Part shown: piece after piece, positions 1 through 7,871 of the stretch | Layout: every line of letters begins with the position of its first letter | Numbering within the stretch: position 1 is the first letter of the stretch | NCBI RefSeq assembly: GCF_004359215.1 | Contig: NW_027152031.1 | Coordinates: 2,011,876-2,040,443 of the forward strand | Direction: 5' to 3' | Length of the DNA: 28,568 nt | DNA from: Bremia lactucae | Taxonomy: Eukaryota > Oomycota > Peronosporomycetes > Peronosporales > Peronosporaceae | Position numbers and translations under genes: made by a program | Notes under the pieces: model-generated | The model's database searches: none | What the model saw: the letters and a program-made list of their open reading frames with translations, nothing else | What the model was told of the DNA's origin: nothing

Positions 1-308
1 TCTATTTATTCCGCAGACTAATCAGCTGTAGAAGTAATCAAAGAGAGTTACAAGATAAGATAGAGATAAGAATTCATTTACATGTTTAGTATTAGGTTAT
101 AGTTAAGTCAGCATTTACAAAGATAGATTAAGAGACACTTAACTATATTAATACAGTTTTCATTTTACCCTCTTAAGTTAACTTGTCTTAAGAGAAGTCT
201 TCCTCTGCACGTACAGTGTACGTCACCTAACGTAAGGCACCACTCACAACTGAAGCAGTGTGAAGGGGACTTGTACTGAAGCAGTACAAGTCGTAGTGCC
301 CCGTTACA
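1..308 (+). mobile_element. LTR-B, right part (left end outside window)
   Basis: Positions 1-308 match 25427-25733 closely from the shared start (tctatttattccgcagac) to the terminal ccgttaca, so this is the right ~308 bp of the 452 bp LTR seen complete at 25282-25733. It ends in ACA and runs directly into gypsy pol coding sequence at 309, so it was inserted into another element. It carries a perfect 10-bp hairpin (268-277 with 283-292, loop gaagc) that has one mismatch in the 25.7 kb copy. Whether it is a solo LTR or the 3' LTR of an element to the left cannot be decided, because its left flank is outside the window. Confidence 0.85.
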
Positions 309-989
309 TAGACTATAGGCTCACGCTTCCCCCGTATATGAAGACGCACCCCGTATTTTACGTGGGTCGTCTGAAACGGTATGTGGACCAAATGAGGTCA
401 CATATTCCATTGGTTAAGGAGACCGATGTTGACGCCGACTGTGAGTCGAGCGTCGTTCGGGTGAGGGGGACGGTTAAGGCGAATAGCTATCGGATCGATT
501 CCTCCCTCCACGAACAGGACTTGGAGTTCGATTGACATCACGCGAGTAACGCGGATCCCTCAGCATTATCCTTTCGAAGAGGTCCAAGCGAGTCTTCAGG
601 CGTTCATAACCCTGACGAGCCTTCGCTCGGACATCAACGAGACCGACGTCAGTCGTGAGACTTGACTCTCGAGATCCGCAATACGTCGTTCAGCAGCGCT
701 TAACGTCTCTGACTGAACGGATGAAGGTATGGCAGCCGCGAGTAGTTGGGCGAAATCGCCACTCTTATCGGGCGCCGCCTGCACTAATGGATGCGTGTAG
801 AAACCAACGCTTCCTTGTTGGAAGGTTGCTTGCCCACGCTCCGTAAGGCAAGGGTATCAGATCCTCGTCCAATGGAAAGGTTAGCCGAAGAGTTTTGACT
901 CTTGGGAACCGATGGATACCCTACGTATTGATGCGCTCGGCTTGGTGGCTGCCTATGAAAAGGAGCACCATCTGAGGCCTCTTCGCTAG
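309..989 (+). pseudogene. Ty3/gypsy pol C-terminus with chromodomain, broken
   Basis: The C-terminal tail of a gypsy polyprotein. Right after LTR-B it reads LPPYMKTHPVFYVGRLKRY (about 330-390), the conserved end of the integrase C-terminal domain in oomycete gypsy elements. A ~140-residue low-conservation linker follows. A chromodomain comes next: FLV near 810, YQILVQWKG near 855-881, then DSWEPMDTL near 900-926, ending at the TAG at 987. Chromodomains tether integration complexes to chromatin. The copy is dead: stops in the linker, a frameshift near 835-855, and a TAG where the aromatic residue after WKG should be. An ORF that opens at 260 inside the LTR and reads into this pol is an insertion chimera, not a gene start. 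The downstream polypurine tract and LTR-A suggest it belongs to family A. Confidence 0.8.
596..784 (-). other. Antisense coiled-coil-like ORF opposite the pol linker
   Basis: A 62-codon ORF on the strand opposite the pol linker, with a heptad-like stretch (SAAERRIADLESQVSRLTS). It may be a shadow of pol. It is listed because the matching linker of the other pol copy (27418-27802) also encodes a coiled-coil-like protein on its opposite strand. There is no independent evidence of expression. Confidence 0.25.
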
Positions 990-1945
990 TCTCAAATAAA
1001 CTAGCAGAAGTAGCGTTGTGAGAAGAAACAGGGGTACAGTACCGCCCATGATTTCTTTCACGCGCAAACGGGCAAAATTAATTCGCTGCGACCGCTGTTT
1101 CATCGCATCGGAATGCGGATGAATGCGGCGCAGGAATTCCGCCTCGTATTGGTCGGGCGTTTCATTTGAACGCAACACGACCGGGATCGGGAAAATACGC
1201 CCAAGCGATTTTCTCTGAGCCCTCCATGATTAAAAGACGCCATAATAATTATGTGCGTCTACAAGAGCGCGCTCTTGGAGCGACGCTCTTGGCCCGTCTA
1301 AACGAGGTCATTTAGATGGAGGGGGCATATAAGTGAAATGCCACCCGTCATAGCCACGTTCTAAACGACTGGTGGTGACACCGACGGAGCGCGTTCACGT
1401 GTCGTCGGCGAAGCTTTAGGCTCAGAATCATATATATCAGAACCATTATGGATTATGGTCTGAGCCTAAGGCGTCGTAGTTATACCCAACGGAAAAGCGG
1501 CTGCGCCTTTATGGGCAGCGCTCTCATTACTTGTCGCTGCATTTTCTAGCGCAAACGACGGACAGCATTCGATAAATGGTGCTGTCTCCATGTTGTGAGC
1601 CATGAGAGAAGTTTGGATGGGCAATAATGCGCCATCATCCTCATGAGCTCGTTGTCCGCACTACTATGAGGTGGCGGCAACTTTGTCGACCCATTGTAGT
1701 CGACAATGAGCAACGTATCAGCATCCTGGGTATTTCAAATTAAATTTTTTTAAGTGGGATGGATCTTTTAGCCCTGTTAACGCGACAGCAGCAGTAGCTG
1801 TCGGTGTTTCGACTAAGGCATTAGACGCGGCCGGCGAATTAACGGAGCGCGTGCGCTTAGTTTGACGTTGTGTGGGCATCTTCGCAGACGACCCACCAAC
1901 GTGGCCTCTTTTAGGTGGCATCTTTGGCGCCGTGTATGGAAACAC
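990..1945 (-). pseudogene. Antisense ORF remnant between pol and 3' LTR (family A)
   Basis: A minus-strand reading frame in pieces, running toward the end of pol. It starts at 1945, or at the internal MPPKRGHVGG start at 1921, about 134 bp before LTR-A. After a frameshift near 1720 it continues as DADTLLIVDYNGSTKLPPPH. It then has a Ser/Glu-rich stretch with DIYDSEPKASPTTRERAPS (about 1390-1440), and later SNETPDQYEAEFLRRIHPH with KQRSQRINFARLRVKEIMGG (about 1040-1170). The pieces keep one orientation and a protein-like composition, so I read them as one decayed gene of about 300 codons. No known domain is recognised. Extra antisense ORFs near the 3' LTR are known in some plant LTR retrotransposons (Grande type); assignment here is by position only. 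Confidence 0.5.
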
Positions 1946-2040
1946 AGGTCGCTAGAGTGATTGAGTGAACTAGCGGTGCGTAAAGCTGCTCGCAGTTCCT
2001 CTCTCCTCTTTGACAAATTTAAAAATGTAAATTCTTTCTT

Positions 2041-2054
2041 GAATGGAGGGATGG
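2041..2054 (+). other. Polypurine tract before 3' LTR-A
   Basis: gaatggagggatgg lies directly before the TGTAAC start of LTR-A. This is the usual place for the plus-strand primer of reverse transcription. It shows that 2055-2569 is a 3' LTR and that the element's interior lies to the left. Confidence 0.6.
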
Positions 2055-2569
2055 TGTAACAGGCTAAAGTTGCCCTAATGTTACACAGTCCTCGTTAAGT
2101 ACACTTGGTGTACTTAAGAAGATGGTCAACTAAATTATAGTAATATGACCCAGCACTCGGGTGTGGTGCATATTTGGGACCAACCCTTGTGTATGTGATG
2201 CACATGGGTGCATTCACATTAGGAGGGAGGGCATGACGGCTAGCGTCATTCGTTACGCGACGTATCTTGAAAGATACGCTCGCAATACATATTAAGTGTT
2301 ATCTATAGAGATAACATTTTGATTGGTAAAAATAGGTATTTATATTTAATAAAATCTTATAAATCACTACTTGATAAGTGCGCACGAGGGGTCGGATTAC
2401 CGCTCCCGTGACGACAGTTAATCAAAGTACTTAGTGAGTTGGGTGAGGTCGCTAAAGCGGCCACCACAACAACCTCACTGCACGCAAGAGAAGCAGGTTA
2501 AACCGCTTCCTCGCTGTGCTAGGGTGTGTGTCTAAGTGGTGTGGCCGTATTACGACGTGCCCGCCTTCA
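2055..2569 (+). mobile_element. LTR-A, copy 1 (3' LTR)
   Basis: A 515 bp repeat starting TGTAAC and ending ccgccttca. Other copies lie at 5905-6457 (minus), 16398-16909 (plus), 23225-23545 (minus, partial) and 26127-26662 (minus). Shared landmarks are an internal gtgtaacattaggg-like string, the gatgacggctagcgtcat hairpin, an AT-rich middle, the cacgggagcggtaatcc motif (inverse here) and the gcttcctcgctgtgctaggg box near the 3' end. MULE sequence follows at 2570, so the element inserted into a MULE. Confidence 0.85.
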
Positions 2570-2692
2570 CGGCATGTCTTGGCGATAGAGCTGGGCAAAG
2601 TCAAATCATTCTTAGAATGGAAATTGACCATGATCTTAATTGCAGTCAGCTCATGATCTGACATGGCTTTTTCAACCAGCAAGGCGCCAAAG
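2570..2692 (+). pseudogene. MULE fragment (FAR1-like region)
   Basis: About 100 bp here (gaatggaaattg... through ttaattgcag... to catggcttt, 2614-2672) aligns base for base with 3252-3317 in the FAR1-like part of the MULE below. This includes the codons for the N-C-S residues of the zinc-binding NCxDHxH motif. It is a second, separate copy or a piece displaced by the LTR-A insertions on both sides. No reading frame is open. Confidence 0.5.
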
Positions 2693-2840
2693 GGGATGAC
2701 GGCTTGCGTCATCCAAGATACAAGGTATTTAGAAAAATTCGCTCGCAGTACATATCGGTGCATATCTTCGGAGATGACATTTATGATTGGTTAAAATAGG
2801 TTTACATTTAATACGATTAAATGTAGGAGAATTTTGGGAC
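2693..2840 (+). repeat. LTR-A internal fragment
   Basis: ggatgacggcttgcgtcatcc followed by attcgctcgcagtacatat, a gagatgacattta stretch, gattggttaaaataggt and ttaatacgattaaa matches LTR-A positions about 2228-2360 in order, with clear divergence. Both LTR ends are missing. It is an old truncated LTR in the MULE region. Confidence 0.6.
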
Positions 2841-2983
2841 CATCCCCCCCTAATGGAGACACACCCTTCTTCCTTAGATAGGGGGACGCACACCCGCTGA
2901 ATTAATTGATAAAAAGAAAATTTTAACAGAAATTACTTTGACACCCAGAGAAGCACCCAAATCTCAAAGAAAATACCTTCACA
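2841..2983. other. Non-coding, possible MULE subterminal sequence
   Basis: A G/C-run-rich stretch (gggaccatccccccc and gggggacgcacaccc) just upstream of the MULE transposase start, followed by an A-rich leader. It sits where a MULE terminal inverted repeat and 5' UTR would be expected, but no matching right-hand terminus is visible, so this is only positional. Confidence 0.25.
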
Positions 2984-4160
2984 ATGAAACAACTTGTCTA
3001 TCCAACTCTCATGGAAGCTGAAACTTCCGTCTAGGTCCATGCTTTGTCCGAAGGATTTACTGTCTCTATGAAGAGATCAAAGCAAAGCAAGAGCAATGAA
3101 GTCAGAAAGGTGCGGCTGACTTGTGCCCATGAAAGAAAGTACTCTAACTCTAGGGAACATTTAAAAAAATGAAGTCCGAAAGCGCTAGAGGAGCTAGGGC
3201 AATGATTTGTCCTTTTTCGGCAGCAATTCAGCGCAAAGCTACTGCAGGTGATGAATGGAAATGGTGAATTGTTTTAATTGCAGTGACCATATCATGACCA
3301 GACCCAAGCTTTGCTATGTTATCCTGCTGCACCAAAGCTTAAGCCTCAAGAGCTAGAAACCATCAATTCACTTTCAGAGGTGGCACTCCAAAAGTTATTC
3401 TTGCAGCACTGCGCCAAACCAATCCAGAACGCCCTCAAATTTCAAGAGACATTTACAATGAAATAACTAAAATCCGCAACAACAAGCTTAACGGACTCAC
3501 CCGAATTGAAATGATACTTGATCAGTTGCATGTCAATGGAATTGGGCATGATTACACTCGTAGTATTGATAGTTGCATCACACAGATGTTATTTTGCACC
3601 TGTTAAAGCAGTGAAACTGGCCAGGGAATTAACTAAGATCTTGTTGCTGGATCAACACTCAAAACCAATAGGTAAGTCTGAATGTAGCTTGCAAAATATG
3701 CCTGATACTATCTTATTTCATGCATTGCTTCAAAATACCAAAAATATACCTAATACCTTCTAACATAACGCATTGATTCAAAATGCCCCTTTTGCATATA
3801 GTTGGAATGACCAGCACAAATCATACATTCTCTGCTGCATTTTTCTTCATGACTCGGGAGACAGACTCAGACTATGCATGGGCAGTTGAGGAGTGCTCCC
3901 TGTTCTAATACTCACAGACCGTGAATTGGCATTAATGAATGCAATCCAGACCAAATTTCCCATTTCTACTAACAGGATTTCATCTGGCATGTCAACAAGA
4001 AAATTTCTGCAAAGACTCACAAGTTCTTTCCATCAGCTGATGTTTGGATCAGATTTCAGCAAAACTTGCAGCATTTGGTTGCCATCGAGTCGTGGATTTC
4101 AGTGTCCTCATGTGGTTCTGGAGATGTTTGTCATCAAATCCAGCTTTCAATTGACTATAA
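2984..4160 (+). pseudogene. FAR1-type MULE transposase, degenerate and 3'-truncated
   Basis: Remnants of a Mutator-like (MULE) transposase, a DDE cut-and-paste enzyme with an N-terminal FAR1 zinc-binding domain. In order: MKRSKQSKSNEVRKVRLTC (about 3069-3125) and ARAMICPFSAAIQRK (about 3195-3240) belong to the FAR1 domain. PKVILAALRQTNPERPQISR (about 3390-3450) follows. FAPVKAVKLARELTKILLLD (about 3595-3655) holds the first catalytic Asp. MPLLHIVGMTSTNHTFS starts at 3784. VLILTDRELALMNAI (about 3898-3945) carries the second Asp. WHVNKKI lies near 3990. The frame shifts repeatedly and there are stops. A ~120 bp interruption splits the normally contiguous LLLDCTYKTN-to-MPLLH region. The C-terminus with the catalytic Glu is missing; the sequence passes into a gypsy gag near 4100-4165. 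Confidence 0.8.
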
Positions 4161-4165
4161 TCAGC

Positions 4166-4945
4166 AAGGCTCTCAACAGTCAGAACTGTTGAGGTTACAG
4201 CAGGTACTGACCCCTGTACCTGGGATAACGCGTGTGCGTCATCCCGAAACCTTAAAGATTGACATCTCTAAGTATAGGGGAGTCGAAGAAGACTCCCTCT
4301 TAAGATGGTTTGTCGAGTTGGACGATGCCATAAGGGCTCGTCACATCGTTGACGAGCAATTGCAAGTCGCATGCGCTCAATCAAATTTGGCAGGTCGTGC
4401 CAAAACTTGGGCACTAGGCCTTAAGTTGCGCGACCCATATGTCTTTGGGTCGCTAGAGGATTTTAAAGCCCGGCTCAAACAGACGTTTGAAAGGCCTAGG
4501 GCTGAGTTCAGAGCTCGATCAGAGCTTCTGAAACTCAAGCAATGCAAGCATGATGTTCACGCATATGCCCAGCACATACGACTCTTAGCGAGTTGTATTA
4601 CAAATAACCCAGTCTCACGGCTGGTCCCGTAAAGACCCACCTGTTCCGTTTGGAACTGGATACGCTTGAAGAAGCAATATCCGTTGCGAAACAGGAGGAC
4701 TTAGCTTGAGACAGGCTCAAGCTAGTTCGTCATCGTATCGTCCTCCGAGACGACACGAGTTAGGAGGTCCAGAGCCCATGGACCTTTCTTACGTCGAAAG
4801 CGAGAGACCTCGCTTTTCGAGTAATAAGCGATTGCAGAAATGCCATCGCTGCCAAAAATTAGGACACTACGCTCATGAGTGTAGTGCCCCACGTCCAGCA
4901 CCGAAAGGTACTGACCGTATTTTTGGACCGTATGCCAAATAGGGC
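4166..4945 (+). pseudogene. Ty3/gypsy gag with CCHC zinc knuckle, broken
   Basis: Structural gag protein of a gypsy element. The retrotransposon gag core starts near 4250 (LKIDISKYRGVEEDSLLRWF), continues through GRAKTWALGLKLRDPYVFGS (about 4393-4452) and ends with KHDVHAYAQHIRLLAS (about 4550-4597). A deletion with a stop at 4632 removes part of the core. A second frame resumes with VKTHLFRLELDTLEEAISVA. An in-frame stop at about 4706 precedes the linker EPMDLSYVESERPRF. The zinc knuckle CHRCQKLGHYAHEC (about 4842-4883, CX2CX4HX4C intact) binds nucleic acid. The N-terminus is fused in frame to MULE sequence, so the ORF 4066-4632 is a chimera. The region is exceptionally rich in perfect short hairpins. 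Confidence 0.85.
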
Positions 4946-5070
4946 AACGGTCGCGGGTCCGACGTTGTTGCGAAATCGCAACAGCGAGGCTGACCGCCAA
5001 AAAATGGTCGGGGTCAGTAGGGGCGCAACGCCCTACTGATCCAGCAACCTCAAGAGAATTTGCAAATCTC

Positions 5071-5490
5071 TTGACAAAAGTTGCTCCAGACACACAATCA
5101 TTATGTGTCTCTGCACCTGGTGATGAGGTATCACTCATCACCTTGAAGTTGAAAGTGACAAATGATTTGTCACTCAGAGCCCTAGTGGACTGCGGAGCGT
5201 CGAATTACTTTATTCGTCGCCAGTCGCTAGAGGGTCGTAGGCTCAAATATGTTGAACGCGACATCGCTCCAACGAGGATGACGGTGCGTCTAGCGACAGG
5301 CGCATCGATAACAGAAATGAAACGCGTAGTGAATTTTCACTACACGTTAAGAGATATACAGTATGATGATGATTTCATCGTACTGGATTTAAATGACAAA
5401 TTTGATGTCATCCTAGGTTTACCTTGGCTCAGAAAATACGAGCCAAGGATCAGCTGGCAGCATCGATCCGTAAAGATGCCTGCCACTTGT
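5071..5490 (+). pseudogene. Gypsy aspartic protease, cut by assembly gap
   Basis: The pepsin-like protease that processes the polyprotein, in the usual place after gag. The active-site motif reads ALVDCGASNYFI (about 5185-5220), with Cys in place of the usual Ser/Thr of D-S/T-G; the catalytic Asp is kept. The flap and C-terminal part are recognisable, ending DVILGLPWLRKYEP (about 5404-5445). The frame is open from 5071 to the gap, so this part is better preserved than most of the window. Reverse transcriptase should follow but is replaced by the 100-N gap. Like the gag before it, the segment carries 7-9 bp perfect hairpins about every 30-40 bp. Confidence 0.85.
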
Positions 5491-5590
5491 NNNNNNNNNN
5501 NNNNNNNNNNNNNNNNNNNNNNNNNNNNNNNNNNNNNNNNNNNNNNNNNNNNNNNNNNNNNNNNNNNNNNNNNNNNNNNNNNNNNNNNNN
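5491..5590. other. Assembly gap (100 N)
   Basis: Exactly 100 N, the conventional size for a gap of unknown length. A plus-strand protease lies on its left and a minus-strand gag of a different family on its right. Any reading frame crossing it is artificial. Confidence 0.99.
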
Positions 5591-5848
5591 AGCCTGCTCA
5601 TGCCTCAGCTCATCCTGAGTCTGAGTGACGGACTCCGCCGCAGCATGGCTCTGTGCCTCGGACGCGGCCCTCCGCTGTCCGAGCACAAATGCCTCAAACT
5701 GCTCCAACTGAGCAACATGTTGCTCAGGAGGACTACCCAGGAGCCTGGCCAGGGCTTGTTCACCAAGTCCCTGCGCCATTAGCCCTGCCACCTCCCGATG
5801 ATGTTCGGAGAGGTGGGGAAAATGAGCCCAATCAATGTTGAGGCTCAT
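5591..5848 (-). pseudogene. Family-A gypsy gag, N-terminal part
   Basis: Minus-strand start of the family-A gag. The likely start is MSLNIDWAHFPHLSEHHREV, read downward from about 5848; an upstream in-frame Met at 5893 lies in the leader. Then come an Ala/Leu/Gln-rich helical stretch (EQHVAQLEQFEAFVLGQRRA) and a Q/E-rich coiled-coil-like segment ending at the gap. The plus-strand copy at 16968-17240 has the same order of motifs. The frame is open over the whole visible part, so this is the freshest family-A gag in the window. It holds a perfect 20-bp palindrome at 5708-5727. Confidence 0.75.
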
Positions 5849-5885
5849 CCTCACGTACACACGCAGAGATGCGGGTCGTGGGAAG

Positions 5886-5904
5886 GATTTCAAGTGCTAC
5901 CAAG
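5886..5904 (-). other. Primer binding site-like sequence after LTR-A
   Basis: On the minus strand the LTR end (gcctaca) is followed by cttggtagcacttgaaatc, with a TGG two bases inside, as expected for a tRNA primer binding site. The same tagcacttgaa lies at the same distance from the LTR at 16909. The priming tRNA was not identified. Confidence 0.5.
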
Positions 5905-6457
5905 TGTAGGCGGGCACGTCGTAATGCGGCCACGCTCTACTTAGCACACACCCTAGCACAGCGAGGAAGCGGTTTGCACCTGCTTCTCTTGCGTGCAGTG
6001 AGGTAGTTGTGGTGGGCGCGCAAGCGACCTCACCCAACACACTAAGAACTCTGGTGAAGTGACGTCACGGGAGCGGTAATCCGTCTCCTCGTGCGCACTT
6101 ACCAAGTAGGTAGTAAATTTCAGACTGATTTATATTTAATAGAATTAAATACAAATACCTATTTTTACCAATTAAAATGATATCTCTATAGATATCATTT
6201 AATATGTATTGCGAGCGTATCTTTATAGATACCTCGCGTAACTGATGACGCTAGCCGTCATCATGGATGACGCTGGGCGTCATCCCTCCTAATGTGAATG
6301 CACCCATGTGCATCACATCCACAAGGGTTGGTCACAAATGTGCACCACACCCGAGTGTTGGGTCTAATTACTATTATTTAGTAATTGACCATCCCCTTAA
6401 GTACCAAATGTACTTAATGGGGACTGTGTAACATTAGGGCAACTCTAGCCCGTTACA
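5905..6457 (-). mobile_element. LTR-A, copy 2
   Basis: A complete 553 bp LTR on the minus strand (plus-strand text starts tgtaggcggg and ends cccgttaca). It is very rich in hairpins: an 11-bp perfect stem at 6175-6200, an 8-bp stem at 6243-6263 and a 9-bp stem at 6265-6285. It is flanked on one side by a primer binding site plus gag and on the other by a polypurine tract, so internal sequence lies on both sides. The flanks ccaag and cgctc are not a target-site duplication. Confidence 0.9.
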
Positions 6458-6510
6458 CGCTCCCCTTCAATCGGAACAATCTACAAATTTTCCGACCTGT
6501 TGTCCTCGTC
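6458..6510 (-). other. Family-A 3' internal end with polypurine tract
   Basis: On the minus strand gattgaaggggagcg directly precedes the TGTAAC of the LTR, and the ~35 bases before the LTR align with the bases before LTR-A copy 1 at 2018-2054 (shared TGTA-ATT-TT spacing and the purine tract). I therefore read it as the last bases of a family-A interior, not as copia. Confidence 0.45.
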
Positions 6511-7372
6511 ATAGGCACCCACAACCATGTCTTCTCAGCTAGTGTCAACATTATCTGCTCCATCAACTTTCATGTCTTCCGCATCATGAGAATCCGCTGA
6601 AATGGGTACATTCACAGCATTTTCGTCTCTATCGTCGTGCTGTTGTGTGATTTCAACACGATTTTCACTCACAACAATATTTTTGTATCGTGAAGGAGGC
6701 CTTTCGTCTAGTGTGACAGAACGAGTCACCACCAACTGTTTTCGATCCACATCCCACACACGGTACGCCTTTCATGTGTCTGAGTAACCCATAAAAATGC
6801 ACTTGTTAGCCTTGTTGTCCCATTTGGTCCGCTTGCAATCCGCTTCTCGTGTATAACCAGTAGATCCAAATACACGAAAGTAACTTAAATCAGGTTTCGA
6901 ACCGTTCATCACTTTAAATGGACTCTTGTTGGGACGCGCTGTGTTCGGAATTCCGTTTGGTATGAGCGCAGCTGTTATAACAGCTTCACCCCACCACATT
7001 CGATCCATCTCCATATGGCATAGCATCGAATGTGCCATTTCAGCAAGCTTCTGTTCATTCTCTCAGCCAGTCCATTTTGCTGTGAAGTGTATGGCACGCT
7101 TGTTTGGTGTATGATACCATGATTCACACAGTACTTGTTGAACCGGTAACTTGTAAACTCACCACCATTGTCACTTCTAATGCACTTGAACTTGCAATCC
7201 GTTTGCGTCTCTACCATCACCCGAAAGTCCTGAATACGTTCAAACACTTGTGACTTCGCAGCGAGTAAGTACACATAGACGAATCGGCTATAGTCGTCGA
7301 TAAAGTGAGAACATAAAGGGCACCACCCTTTGATTTTGGGTTCATCGGACCCATGAGATCAGTATGAACAAT
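6511..7372 (-). pseudogene. Copia-1 integrase, 3'-truncated
   Basis: Integrase of a Ty1/copia element on the minus strand. Read downward: YEIVHTDLMGPMNPKSKGGA at about 7370-7310 with the first catalytic Asp; IRSDNGGEFTSYRFNKYC near 7160-7190 with the second Asp; PYTSQQNGLAERMNRSLL near 7045-7100 with the catalytic Glu region; then WWGEAVITAA and GSKPDLSYFRVFGSTGYTRE (about 6860-6990). The C-terminal part includes KAYRVWDVDRKQLVVTRSVT (about 6695-6770). Frameshifts lie near 7030 and a stop near 6772. Reverse transcriptase, RNase H and the 3' LTR are absent: family-A sequence starts where they should follow. Confidence 0.85.
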
Positions 7373-7452
7373 CTCATACCCTAGCACAGCGAGGAAGCGA
7401 TTTAACCTGCTTCTCTTGCGTGCAGTGAGGTAGTTGTGGTGGGCGCGTAAGT
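7373..7452 (-). repeat. LTR-A fragment inserted in copia-1
   Basis: About 78 bp (accctagcacagcgaggaag through gtgaggtagttgtggtgggc) matches the 5955-6033 part of LTR-A copy 2 at high identity. It sits between the copia codons for STVKTSQPL and YEIVHTDL, which would otherwise join directly. Both LTR ends are missing, so it is a captured patch and not an LTR integration. Confidence 0.8.
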
Positions 7453-7871
7453 GGTTGACTTGTTTTGACTGTACTCCCTGAGGTATGACGAAACGGACTG
7501 TTCGTCATTTTTCCACGTGAACACCCATTGCAAACACCGTCTTCAGTTGCCGACACTTTCGTAATACCGTCGCACGCCTTCATTACTTGATTAAGCTTGC
7601 TTGTCGATACGTGACCAAGGCAAGCATGCCATGGTCCACTTTCGTCATCTTCTTTGGTCGTGCTCTCGGCTTTGTAAGCCTCCAAGATCACATCCTGCTT
7701 CACATTCCACGCAAACAATTTTCCCACTCGATTAATCACTGCTACCGTAATCCTATTGGAATGTAGGAGTGCTTGATTACGCTTGAACTGCACAAGCACA
7801 CCTCGGGCTGTCAGTGCTGGTACAGTAACAACCTTCTTGTCCAATTTAGGCACTTAGAGAACATTCTTGAG
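7453..7871 (-). pseudogene. Copia-1 protease end and gag-pre-integrase domain
   Basis: Continuation of the copia-1 polyprotein after an in-frame stop at about 7857-7871. It reads VPKLDKKVVTVPALTARGVL, then the pre-integrase zinc-binding module: HACLGHVSTSKLNQV (about 7590-7635) supplies the His pair and CNGCSRGKMTNSPFRH (about 7490-7535) the Cys pair. This HHCC module helps integrase multimerise and bind DNA. The frame is open to the LTR-A patch. Confidence 0.85.

Noticed and set aside
260..535. 91-codon plus ORF starting in LTR-B
   Set aside because: The ATG belongs to the LTR and the rest to the interrupted pol; an insertion chimera, not a gene start.
3672..3783. A spliceosomal intron in the MULE
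   Set aside because: It begins GTAAGT but no AG acceptor lies at the expected junction; insertion or duplication fits better.
5071..5628. ORFs crossing the N gap (both strands)
   Set aside because: They read through 100 unknown bases and join two unrelated elements.
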